NCBI GenBank assembly: GCA_965247705.1
Contig: CBDFHV010000015.1
Span: 1-64,000 of the forward strand
DNA from: CBDFHV01 sp965247705
GTDB lineage: Bacteria; Pseudomonadota; Alphaproteobacteria; Rhodospirillales; CAMCUA01
DNA: 64,000 nucleotides
Reading direction: 5' to 3'
Shown here one piece after another: positions 28,033 to 35,969 of this stretch; the first letter of the stretch is position 1; each line of letters starts with the position of its first letter. The notes below the pieces were generated by a model that did no database searches, was not told the origin of the DNA, and saw only the letters and a list, made by a program, of their open reading frames with translations. The translations under genes and the position numbers were made by a program.

Positions 28033-29416
28033 TTACCGTTGAGTCGCTCCGAACACGCTCTGCTGCAATCCCGTGGAACGCTTCGAGGGGTCGGTTCGAA
28101 TGGCCGTTTCCTCGGCCCCCAGGTAGTGGAACAGCCCCCGCAACGTGAGCCGCAGGACGTGTTCCGTGATATCCACCTGGACTTCCTTGGTGAAGGGTAT
28201 GGCGTTGTAGCGCCCGATCAGGCTGTCATAGGCCCGGGTGGCGCCGGAGTCCGACAGGCTTTGGATCACGACGGGGCGCAGGGTCTCGGTCAGCGTCGGC
28301 GACATGGTGTCGCGCAGATGACGGGTCGCGGCATCCCCCGATCCCTTCACGATGGCGTTGGCATCGGTCAGCGACATGTTGGCGATGGCCTGCCACAGGA
28401 GGGGCTTCGACTTGGCGGCCGCGGATTCCGCGGACCGGTTGAGACGGAGCTCCAGGTCCTGGGTCAATTGGCCCATGCCGATGGCGCCCAAGGCCTTGTC
28501 GGCCACCCCCAGGGCCCCGGGAAGCGGCACGTGCACCTGGGGATCGGCGTTGAACCCATCGCGACGACCAAGCTTCTCCGTCACGGTCGCGGATGCCACG
28601 CGAAGTGTGTCCCGCAGGGCCAGCGTCCCGTGCCAGGCGCTGAGGGGGCGCGGCGCGGTGGGCGCGGCGGCTGGCTTCGCTGGGGCGGGAGAACCGGTAG
28701 CCCGAGGCCTGCCGCCTCGCACGGGATTGCCTGCCTGCGGGCTGTCGCCCCGTTTCCAGCGCGGCGACCCGGGCCTTGAGAGCGTCCCGCTCCGTCTCGG
28801 CCGCCACCAAGCGAGGCGACATGGTGTCGATGATGTCGTAAAGGACCTGCGTCTGCTTCTCGAGGTCCGCGACGTCCGTGGCTTGATAGCCCGAACCCTG
28901 CCATCGCCGGTATTGCCCACCAGTGCGCGGCCGTTCCGATTTCAGGTCGGCCACCCGAGCTTCGAGGACGTCCCGCTCCCTCATGGCTTGGGTCAAGCGG
29001 GGCGACATGTTGTCGATGACGTCGAACAGGGTTTGCGTCTCCTTCTCCAGAAGCGCGATGGTTGCCGCCTGCTCCTGAAGGGTTGGATTGACGCGCGACA
29101 CTTCGTTTTGCAGGGCCGCGGACGCCGATTGGGCCCTGAGAAGAGGCAAGCTGAGCCCGCCCAGGTTATCGTTGGAGACCAGCCTGACGGCGATATCGCT
29201 CCCCGGGTGCTCCGCCACGATGCGCTCCAGTCGCTGAAGAGCGCGCTGATAAAGCGCGGCGCGGCGCGCCAGGTCTTGGCTTGCCGCCGCCTCGCCATTG
29301 ATCCGTATGGCTTCGACGAACAGCCGGTTTGCCTCGGTTCGGTCATCGGCCTGAGCCGTGGACGCGACCGCGACCGCGATCGCGAGAATTGCAGCTTTTG
29401 CGGTGAACATATTCAT
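28033..29416 (-). pseudogene. Frameshifted DUF4197 protein with N-terminal TPR/coiled-coil extension
   Basis: Two frames together encode one protein. Frame 1 (29416 to about 28740) has a signal peptide (MNMFTAKAAILAIAVAVASTAQA), a TPR-like helical pair (YQRALQRLERIVAEHPGSD), and two copies of a 40-residue heptad-type module with DIIDTMSPRL / DVIDNMSPRL cores. Frame 2 (about 28740 to 28033) carries the complete DUF4197 domain with LPGALGVADKALGAIGMGQL, SLTDANAIVKG and LIGRYNAIPF. The frames join in a Gly/Arg/Pro-rich linker between about 28650 and 28790. Either a one-base indel broke the gene, or a sequencing error exists. DUF4197 proteins are normally about 230 residues with no such extension. 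Confidence 0.7.
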
Positions 29417-29648
29417 TGCTCAGAACCCTCCATGCCGGATCTTGAAAACCGCCGTCGACGCCCTTCGGATGGGGCGAAAAGGGGTACATCGGCGGACACT
29501 GGCACAATTCACAGCGCCATGAACATGCTCGGATCTGCGATTTTGGGCATTGTCTTGCCCCATGGCGCAACAAGGCAAGGTGCGCGCCCTGTCGATTATC
29601 TCACTGTGACGTCGATACTATGATTTATGCGGAATTCGTACCGCACCG
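29417..29648. other. Intergenic region upstream of the DUF4197 gene
   Basis: 232 bp between the DUF4197-fusion start (minus strand) and the radC stop (minus strand). It must contain the fusion gene's promoter. No consensus was confidently found, and there is no gene. Confidence 0.4.
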
Positions 29649-30389
29649 TTACAGCAGCCCCAGGGTCTTGAAGGACTGGGTCCCGCCGCGGGCGACGATG
29701 ACGTGGTCGTGGAGGCTGATGCCGAGCCGGGTCCCCGCTTCCTGGACTTCCCGGGTCATGGCGATGTCGGCCTTCGACGGAGTCGGGTCGCCGGAGGGGT
29801 GGTTGTGGACCATGATCAGGGCCGAGGCGCCCAACTCCAGGGCCCGCTTGACCACTTCGCGGGGATAGACCGGGGTGTGGTCGACGGTGCCCCGCTGTTG
29901 CTCCTCGTCGGCGATGAGAACATTTTTGCGGTCGAGGAACAGGATGCGGAATCGTTCCGTCTTTCCGTAGGCCATGCTGGCCCGGCAATAGTCCATGAGG
30001 CTCTGCCAACTGCCGATGACAGGGCGGTTCATCACCTGCTCGCGGGACAGGCGCAGGGCGGCTTCGCGGACCGTCTTCAGGGCGATGACCACGGTGTCGC
30101 CGACGTTGGGCACCTCCTTGAGGGCGGGCGGTTCGGCGGAGATCGCCTCGGCAAAGCTGCCGAATCGCTTGATCAGCGCCTTGGCAAGGGGTTTGGTGTC
30201 GCGCCGCGGGAGGGCCTGAAACAGCAGCAGTTCCAGAAGCTCGTAGTCGGCCAGCGCCCCGGCGCCGCCGTCGAGAAACCGCGTCCGCAGGCGGGACCTG
30301 TGGCCGGCGTGCCCGCCGGGCGCCGCCTCAGACGTCGTAGGGCGGCTTGTGGAGCCCTTGGGGCGACAGGGTGAAGACTTCGTGACCAT
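29649..30389 (-). CDS. radC: RadC-family JAB-domain protein
   Basis: A 246-residue protein. The N-terminal helix-hairpin-helix region includes LADYELLELLLFQALPRRDTKPLAKALI, and the C-terminal JAB/MPN domain has the metalloprotease-type motif VHNHPSGDPTPSKAD near residue 194. Historically linked to DNA repair; the actual activity is unsettled, and JAB members can be metal-dependent hydrolases. The start codon overlaps the end of map by about 62 bp, so both may be translated from one mRNA; a later start is possible. It is the last gene of the long minus-strand run that begins at thrS. Confidence 0.9.
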   Translation of the reverse strand: MVTKSSPCRPKGSTSRPTTSEAAPGGHAGHRSRLRTRFLDGGAGALADYELLELLLFQALPRRDTKPLAKALIKRFGSFAEAISAEPPALKEVPNVGDTVVIALKTVREAALRLSREQVMNRPVIGSWQSLMDYCRASMAYGKTERFRILFLDRKNVLIADEEQQRGTVDHTPVYPREVVKRALELGASALIMVHNHPSGDPTPSKADIAMTREVQEAGTRLGISLHDHVIVARGGTQSFKTLGLL

Positions 30390-31179
30390 CGGCGGTCACT
30401 CCGATGGAGTGTTCGAACTGGGCGGACAGCGAGCGGTCCTTGGTCACCGCGGTCCAGCCGTCGGAAAGGATTTTGACGTCGTAACGGCCGGTGTTGATCA
30501 TCGGCTCGATGGTGAAAAACATGCCTTGGCGAAGGATCGGGCCGCTGCCGGGTTCGCCGAAGTGCATGATGTTGGGGGCATCGTGAAACACCTGCCCCAA
30601 CCCGTGCCCGCAGAAATCCCGCACCACCGAGAACCGCCGCGCCTCGGCGAAGGTCTGGATGGCGTGGCCGATGTCGCCGACGGTGGCGCCGGGGCGCACG
30701 ACCTCGATGCCGCACCACATGGCATCGAAGGTGACGTCGATCAGCTTGCGCGCCTTCACCCCGATGCGGCCGACGGGAAACATGCGGCTGGTATCGCCAT
30801 GCCAGCCATCGAGGATCACGGTGACGTCGATGTTGATCGTGTCACCCTCGTTGAGGTGGCGCTCGCTGGGAATACCGTGGCAAACCACGTGGTTGATGGA
30901 GGTGCAGATGGATTTGGGAAAGCCCCGGTAGTTCAGCGGCGCCGGCACGGCGCCGTTGCCGACGATGAAGTCGTGGCACAGGCGGTCGAGCTCTTCCGTG
31001 GTCACGTCCGGTTTCACATGGGGCGCGATGTAGTCCAGGGTCTCCGCCGCCAGGCGCCCGGCGGCGGCCATGCCGCGGAAATCGGCCGGTCCGTGTATCT
31101 TGATCCGCCGGCCGTCGAGGCCGACCGGCTCGCTCAACATGTCGTTCATGGGTTCCGTATGGGCAGGCCGATTTCTCAT
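30328..31179 (-). CDS. map: Type I methionine aminopeptidase
   Basis: Removes the initiator methionine from new proteins. All five metal ligands are visible: INIDVTVILDGWHGDTSRMF (two Asp, about residues 105 and 116), FCGHGLGQVFH (His, about 179), FTIEPMI (Glu, about 212) and QFEHSIGV (Glu, about 243). At 283 residues it has a short N-terminal extension. The first ATG is one base after the sfsA stop; the ATG at 31149, with a GGAA upstream, is an alternative start. Cytoplasmic. Confidence 0.94.
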   Translation of the reverse strand: MRNRPAHTEPMNDMLSEPVGLDGRRIKIHGPADFRGMAAAGRLAAETLDYIAPHVKPDVTTEELDRLCHDFIVGNGAVPAPLNYRGFPKSICTSINHVVCHGIPSERHLNEGDTINIDVTVILDGWHGDTSRMFPVGRIGVKARKLIDVTFDAMWCGIEVVRPGATVGDIGHAIQTFAEARRFSVVRDFCGHGLGQVFHDAPNIMHFGEPGSGPILRQGMFFTIEPMINTGRYDVKILSDGWTAVTKDRSLSAQFEHSIGVTADGHEVFTLSPQGLHKPPYDV

Positions 31180-31180
31180 G

Positions 31181-31906
31181 TCAACTGATCGCGCGAGGAT
31201 GGTCCATGGGAAGGCGGTGCGTCACCGTCACCTCGTCGGTGCGAACGCGGCAAGCATAACACAGGACCTCGACTCCCCGGGACATGGCCTCGGTCAGCGC
31301 CGCGGCATAGGTCGGATCGATGTCGTCGGCGATGCGCACTTCCTCGCAGTCCTCCCGCTGGACCAGGTAGAACATCACCGCCCGCGCGCCCTCGTCGACC
31401 ATGTCGGTCAGCTCCACAAGGTGTTTCGTTCCCCGCGCCGTTACCGCGTCGGGGAACTCGGCCGGCGTTCCGGGCGCGAGCCCCCGCCGCATGGTGACGT
31501 TCTTTACTTCCACATAGCAGGGGGGCCGGTCGGGCGCGGAGAGCAGAAGGTCGATGCGGGAATTGCGTCCGTACTCTACTTCGCGCCGCAAACCCTCGTA
31601 GTCCGCCAGTTCGGGAATGGCGCCAGCGGTCACCGCCTCCGCCACCAGAGCGTTGGGAAGCCCGGTGTTGATGCCCACCAGGCCGTCGCCGATGCGGATC
31701 AGCTCCCAGGTGTAGCGAAGCTTGCGCGCCGGGTTGGTCGCCGGCGACAGCCACACCTCGGCGCCGGGCTCCTTGACGCTGAGCATGGTGCCCGAATTGG
31801 CGCAGTGGGCAACCACCGTCTCCCCGTCCGCCAGTGCCACGTCGCTCAGGAACCGCTTGTAGCGCTTGACCAGGGTGCCGGGGATCAGGGGATCGGGGTA
31901 TTTCAT
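31181..31906 (-). CDS. sfsA: SfsA sugar fermentation stimulation-like protein
   Basis: A 241-residue SfsA family protein, a nuclease-like fold whose biological role is uncertain. Family motifs are VKRYKRFLSDV near residue 11, AHCANSGTMLSV, GRNSRIDLLL near 113 and EVKNVTMRRG (the PD-(D/E)xK-type core), then FPDAVTARGTKHL. The start at 31906 (MKYPDPLIPG) fits the family N-terminus better than the longer in-frame form. It ends one base before map and begins 40 bp after the methyltransferase, within the same operon. Confidence 0.92.
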   Translation of the reverse strand: MKYPDPLIPGTLVKRYKRFLSDVALADGETVVAHCANSGTMLSVKEPGAEVWLSPATNPARKLRYTWELIRIGDGLVGINTGLPNALVAEAVTAGAIPELADYEGLRREVEYGRNSRIDLLLSAPDRPPCYVEVKNVTMRRGLAPGTPAEFPDAVTARGTKHLVELTDMVDEGARAVMFYLVQREDCEEVRIADDIDPTYAAALTEAMSRGVEVLCYACRVRTDEVTVTHRLPMDHPRAIS

Positions 31907-31946
31907 GGCGGGAGACCTAACCGGTTGGCAGCCGCGGCGCAAGCGG

Positions 31947-32852
31947 TCAGCGGCGGGGTACGGTTTCGCCCGCCGGCACTTCCTCGCCGCCCAGGGCTGC
32001 GGCCAGGGAGGACCGGGCGGAGCCGGGCCGCAGGGGCTGCTGCTGGGCGGCGTGGGGCGCCCAGGCGGTGAGGTAAATCACCTCGAAGGTTGCCGGCACC
32101 CGGCCTTCCCCGTCGCCATACTGGTCGCGATAGGTGGCCATGGCGCGCATCATGGTGCCCCGCCGGCTGAAGGTCTTGCGTCGCTCCGTTGTGGCGTTGG
32201 TTTCGCCCATGCCCCTGAGGTCGGACAGCAGGCGCAGGGGATCGCCGTAGGAAACGGTCAGGGTTTCGGAATCGGCGACGGGCAGGGCGAATCCCGCCCG
32301 CAACAACAGATCGCCGACGTCGCGCACGTCGGCGAAGGGCGACACCCGGGGGCTCAAGCCGCCCTCTTCGGCAATCTCCGCCTCGGTGAGGGAGTCTCGC
32401 AGTTCGCGCAAGGTGGCGCCGCCAAACATGGCGGCAAGCAGCAGACCGTCCGGCTTGAGGGCGCGGCGGATCTGAATCAGCGCCCCCGGCAGGTCGTTCA
32501 CCCAATGAAGCCCCAGGCTGCTGATCACCAGGTCGAGGGAGCCCGCGGCCACCGGCAGAGCTTCCTCGTCGGCCACCAGGCGCGGCGGCGGTGCGCGGGA
32601 CACCATGGCAACGGACAGATCGGCGCTGATCAACCGCTTGACGCCGCCGCGATTGCCCAGGAGCGTCGCCAGGAGACCACCGTGGCATCCCAGATCGAGG
32701 GCCAGGGGAAAGTCGCGCTTCACGTCGTCGAGGCGATCGAGCAGACGTTCGCCCACTTCGCGGAACAGGAAATCGTGCCCCTCCAGCCCGGCCGCCGCCC
32801 GGTCCCGGTGGCGGCACAGCGCGCGCCTGTCGAAAACGACCGGAAGGGTCAG
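31947..32852 (-). CDS. NDUFAF5/BioC-like SAM-dependent methyltransferase
   Basis: A protein of about 301 residues. The conserved beginning FDRRALCRHRDRAAAGLEGHDFL is followed by SAM motif LALDLGCHGG (about residue 52), ADLS, LVISSLGLHWVNDLPGAL and GTMMRAMATYRDQYG. This matches the alphaproteobacterial homologues of NDUFAF5, which hydroxylates an arginine of complex I in mitochondria; bacterial function is not settled. No ATG, GTG or TTG precedes the conserved N-terminus in frame. The best candidate is CTG at 32852, which overlaps the FixJ stop by four bases (CTGA), mirroring other junctions in the window. Confidence 0.82.
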   Translation of the reverse strand: MTLPVVFDRRALCRHRDRAAAGLEGHDFLFREVGERLLDRLDDVKRDFPLALDLGCHGGLLATLLGNRGGVKRLISADLSVAMVSRAPPPRLVADEEALPVAAGSLDLVISSLGLHWVNDLPGALIQIRRALKPDGLLLAAMFGGATLRELRDSLTEAEIAEEGGLSPRVSPFADVRDVGDLLLRAGFALPVADSETLTVSYGDPLRLLSDLRGMGETNATTERRKTFSRRGTMMRAMATYRDQYGDGEGRVPATFEVIYLTAWAPHAAQQQPLRPGSARSSLAAALGGEEVPAGETVPRR

Positions 32853-33481
32853 GTCAACGCGTCCTGGCCACTGGGCTGAACGACCATGAACTTGCGCATG
32901 AGTTCGGCCAGGGATCGGGCCCGCATCTTTTCCATGACCTTGGCGCGGTGGAATTCGACCGTCTTTTCGCTGCGGCCCAGGTGAACGGCGATGGCCTTGT
33001 TGGGATCGCCGGCGACAATCCGGTCCAGGACCTGACGCTCGCGGGGAGTGAGCTGGGCGAGCTGGTCTCGGATCTCGGATAGCTCGAGGTTTTCGCGATA
33101 AAGCGTCAGGCTCAACTCGACGGCGTTCTGCACCCGCTCCAGTAGCACCTGGTCGTTGAAAGGCTTCTGGATAAAGTCCAGGGCGCCGCCCTTCATGGCC
33201 CGCACGGCCATCTCCACATCCCCATGCCCGGTGATGACGATGACCGGCAGGTCGATCCGTCGCCGCGACAGGGCCTCCTGCAGGTCGAGACCGCTCATCC
33301 CCGGCATGCGGACGTCCACCAGGGCGCAGCCCACCAGTCCGGGCTCGCACGTTTCGAGAAAATCCGCGGCGGAAGCGAAGACCTGAACCTTCAGATTTAC
33401 CGACGCAACCAGCCACTGCAGCGAATCGCGCACCGCGGGATCGTCGTCAACGATGTAAACGACAGGTTCCGGTACCTCCAT
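32849..33481 (-). CDS. FixJ-family two-component response regulator
   Basis: A 210-residue regulator. Receiver domain: VYIVDDDPAVRDSL (acidic pocket), phospho-acceptor Asp in ALVDVRMPGMSG near residue 54, VIVITGHGDVEMAVRAMKGGALDFIQKPF with the conserved Thr and Lys. LuxR-type output: LTPRERQVLDRIVAGDPNKAIAVHLGRSEKTVEFHRAKVMEKM (about residues 145-187). The ATG at 33481 has a purine-rich GAAGGGAAGGG site upstream. Its likely partner is the histidine kinase located 100 bp upstream on the same strand. Downstream translation is coupled to the methyltransferase. Confidence 0.93.
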   Translation of the reverse strand: MEVPEPVVYIVDDDPAVRDSLQWLVASVNLKVQVFASAADFLETCEPGLVGCALVDVRMPGMSGLDLQEALSRRRIDLPVIVITGHGDVEMAVRAMKGGALDFIQKPFNDQVLLERVQNAVELSLTLYRENLELSEIRDQLAQLTPRERQVLDRIVAGDPNKAIAVHLGRSEKTVEFHRAKVMEKMRARSLAELMRKFMVVQPSGQDALT

Positions 33482-33581
33482 TCCGATACCCTTCCCTTCT
33501 CGGCGCGTCACGATGACGCGATGGGCGCCGTCGATCCCCAGTTTAGGGATTTGAACGCCCCCTTGGCAACGGCGCGGGTTG

Positions 33582-35144
33582 TCACCGCGCTACGGGCACC
33601 GATCGGGGCAGGATCACGGTGAAGACGCTGCCGCGACCGTCTTGGGAGTCCACCTCGATGGACCCGCCGAGGCGGGTGACGGCCTTGTCCACGATGGCCA
33701 GCCCGATTCCGGTGCCCGGAAAGGATTCCGCGTCGTGCAAACGATTGAACACCGAGAATATGTGACGATGGTAGCGGGCCGGAATGCCGATACCGTTGTC
33801 GGTCACGGAAACCGCGATCCGACCGTCGTCGACCTCGCGGCATGTCACGGCGACCCGGCGGGGCTGGGATCGGTTGAACTTGAGGCCGTTGAGAATCAGG
33901 TTTCGGAACACCTGGCCCACCAGCGAGGCGGAGGTTTCGATGGTCGGCCAGGGTCCCTCGACCACGACCACCTGATCGGATTCGAGGGCCAGGCCTTCGA
34001 TCAGGTCGCGCAGGAAGTTGCCCAAGGGGACGGATTCGGCGGCCCTGTCGTCCCGCCCGACGCGAACGAAGGCGAGCAAATCGTCCACCAGCCGATGCAA
34101 CTGACGGGTCGCGGTGACCAGGCCATCCAGAGTCTCCCGGTCCGACTCGCCCAGCCGATCCCCCAGGTCCTCGACCAGAAAATCGGCGTAGCTGAGGATG
34201 GCCCGCAGGGGCGCTCGCAGGTCATGGGATACGACGTGGGCGAACTGGGTCAGTTCGTCATTCAGGGTCAGAAGGTCCGTCTCCGCTTTCTTGCGGCCCG
34301 TGATGTCTGTCGCCACCACACCCACGGCCGCCGGTCGGCCGTCGGGACCGGGCACGGGGAACTTCAGCGACAGCAGCGTACGCGTCGAGCCGTCGGCATA
34401 GGAGAGCTCCTGTTCAACTTCGACAACCTGGCCGCTGCGCAGCACCTCCCGGTCCGTGCTGAGAAGCTCTTCCGCCCGGTCGGCGGCGACCAGGTCCCGG
34501 GGCGTCCGGCCGATAGCCGCCCCCGGCGGCAATCGGTGCAGGTCGTCGAAACGCCGGTTGGTCATCAGGTAGCAGCCCTCGGGGTCGCGCACCACGATGA
34601 TGGCCTGGGCGTGATCGGCCACGGCGCGAAGGCGCTCCTCGGTCTCCCGGCGGCGGCGGTCGGCGGCGCCGGTCTCGGCGGCGTCCCGAAACAGGACCAG
34701 CAAGCCATCGGTTTCCGCAAGGGCAACGAACCGCGCATGGACTCGGACGGCGGTGCCTTGGGCGTTGGGCAGCGATAGCTCGCCCCGCCAGGTTCCCCCC
34801 GCGGCGAGCCCTTGCCTCGCCACTTGCGGCGGAAAGATTCCTTCATCGCCTCCCAGAAGTTGGCCCGCGTCGCTGCCCACCGCCACCGCCTCGCTGTGTC
34901 GCAGAAGGTCCGCGGCGGCCGGATTCCACGCGGTGATACGCCCCTTGCCATCAATCACCGCCACGGCGTCGGAGACGTGCGCCAACACAGCGTCGGAGAC
35001 GTGCGCCAACACAGCGTCGGAGACGTGCGCCAACACAGCGTCGGAGACGTGCGCCAACACAGCGTCGGAGACGTGCGCCAACACAGCGTCGGAGACGTGC
35101 GCCAACACAGCGTCGGAGACGTGCGCCAACACAGCGTCGGTCAC
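33582..35144 (-). CDS. PAS-domain sensor histidine kinase with N-terminal octapeptide repeats
   Basis: A 520-residue soluble kinase. Residues 3-58 are seven perfect DAVLAHVS repeats running into the first PAS domain (DAVAVIDGKGRITAWNPAAADLL). A second PAS covers about residues 180-300 (AIIVVRDPEGCYLMTNRRFDDLH). HisKA phospho-His box: FAHVVSHDLRAPLRAILSYADFL near residue 315. HATPase: RNLILNGLKFNRS, DNGIGIP, GTGIGLAIV. It lacks membrane segments, so it is probably cytoplasmic. The GTG at 35144 overlaps the HAD gene stop (GTGA), and an upstream extension is rejected. The FixJ-like regulator follows. Confidence 0.9.
   Translation of the reverse strand: MTDAVLAHVSDAVLAHVSDAVLAHVSDAVLAHVSDAVLAHVSDAVLAHVSDAVLAHVSDAVAVIDGKGRITAWNPAAADLLRHSEAVAVGSDAGQLLGGDEGIFPPQVARQGLAAGGTWRGELSLPNAQGTAVRVHARFVALAETDGLLVLFRDAAETGAADRRRRETEERLRAVADHAQAIIVVRDPEGCYLMTNRRFDDLHRLPPGAAIGRTPRDLVAADRAEELLSTDREVLRSGQVVEVEQELSYADGSTRTLLSLKFPVPGPDGRPAAVGVVATDITGRKKAETDLLTLNDELTQFAHVVSHDLRAPLRAILSYADFLVEDLGDRLGESDRETLDGLVTATRQLHRLVDDLLAFVRVGRDDRAAESVPLGNFLRDLIEGLALESDQVVVVEGPWPTIETSASLVGQVFRNLILNGLKFNRSQPRRVAVTCREVDDGRIAVSVTDNGIGIPARYHRHIFSVFNRLHDAESFPGTGIGLAIVDKAVTRLGGSIEVDSQDGRGSVFTVILPRSVPVAR
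34966..35140. repeat. 24-bp in-frame tandem repeat array (7 units)
   Basis: Seven perfect 24-bp units starting at 34966, 34990, 35014, 35038, 35062, 35086 and 35110, plus a 7-bp partial unit to 35140. They lie at the 5' end of the histidine kinase gene. Each unit encodes DAVLAHVS. The unit length is a multiple of three, so gain or loss of copies keeps the frame. Confidence 0.97.
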
Positions 35145-35947
35145 GGATCGCCCCCTCGCGCCGACAGCAGGCATTCGGCCACCTCGACGAAGCCGGCGCC
35201 CGATCGGCTTTCGGTCACGTATGCGGGCAGGGCTTCCATGCGGTCGGCCCAGTCGATCACGTTGGCGACGCCGATGCCGTTGGCGAAGAATTGGAACATG
35301 GGGGCATCGTTGGGGGAGTCGCCAACGAAAACGCAACGATCACGGTCCCGGTCGGTGTCGAGACCGAAATCCTCGGCCAGCAAGCGCCGCGCCATGGTCA
35401 GCTTGTCGTAGTCGCCGAAGTAGATGTTGACGTGGATGGAACTGACCTTGGCGGTGGCGCCGCCATCGTGGGCGATGGCGACCACCCGGTCGATGGCGGC
35501 GCCGTCCAGGGGGGCGACGTCTTCACGCACGTCGATGGCCAGGTCGGCCTCCCGATAGGGTTGGTCCGAAGCCAGGGCGGTGCCCGGCACCGTGGACAGA
35601 ATGCGGTCCCGCACAGCTTCCAGCCGCCGCCGGCCGGCCGCCCTGGCCGCCCGGTCGAGGAGGAAGCGCCTTTGCAGGCGGCGGGCGGCGGGGTCATGGC
35701 GGAACGCGAAGGCGCCGTTCTCGCCCACCACCGCGCTCACCGGCCACATGCGGGCGATGTGGTCGCACCAGCCCGCCGGCCGGCCGGTGACGGGAACCAC
35801 CAGGAACCCGGCGTCGTGGAGTCGCTCCAGGGCGCCATAGGCGGCAGCGGTCAGGCGGCCGTCGGTGGTGATGGTGTCGTCGATGTCGGTGAGCACGGCG
35901 CGAACCCGGCGTCGCGCGTCACGGGGGAACTCCGCCAGGGGTTGCAT
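35141..35947 (-). CDS. HAD-superfamily (IIB/Cof-like) hydrolase
   Basis: A 268-residue phosphatase-fold protein. Motif I LTDIDDTITTDG (about residues 19-30) has the nucleophile and acid/base Asp, motif II TGRPAGWCDHI follows, and motif IV is VFVGDSPNDAPMF (about 208-220). The cap sequence between them is of the IIB type seen in sucrose- or mannosyl-phosphoglycerate phosphatases; the substrate is not determinable. It lies 22 bp after pheT and its stop overlaps the kinase start, joining the translation-machinery operon to the two-component genes. Confidence 0.88.
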   Translation of the reverse strand: MQPLAEFPRDARRRVRAVLTDIDDTITTDGRLTAAAYGALERLHDAGFLVVPVTGRPAGWCDHIARMWPVSAVVGENGAFAFRHDPAARRLQRRFLLDRAARAAGRRRLEAVRDRILSTVPGTALASDQPYREADLAIDVREDVAPLDGAAIDRVVAIAHDGGATAKVSSIHVNIYFGDYDKLTMARRLLAEDFGLDTDRDRDRCVFVGDSPNDAPMFQFFANGIGVANVIDWADRMEALPAYVTESRSGAGFVEVAECLLSARGGDP

Positions 35948-35969
35948 CGACCACGGCCCTCGCGGTTGC

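Noticed and set aside
34966..35140. Regular 24-bp repeats as a CRISPR array
   Set aside because: There are no spacers between units; the repeats are contiguous and lie in frame within the kinase gene. No cas gene is present.
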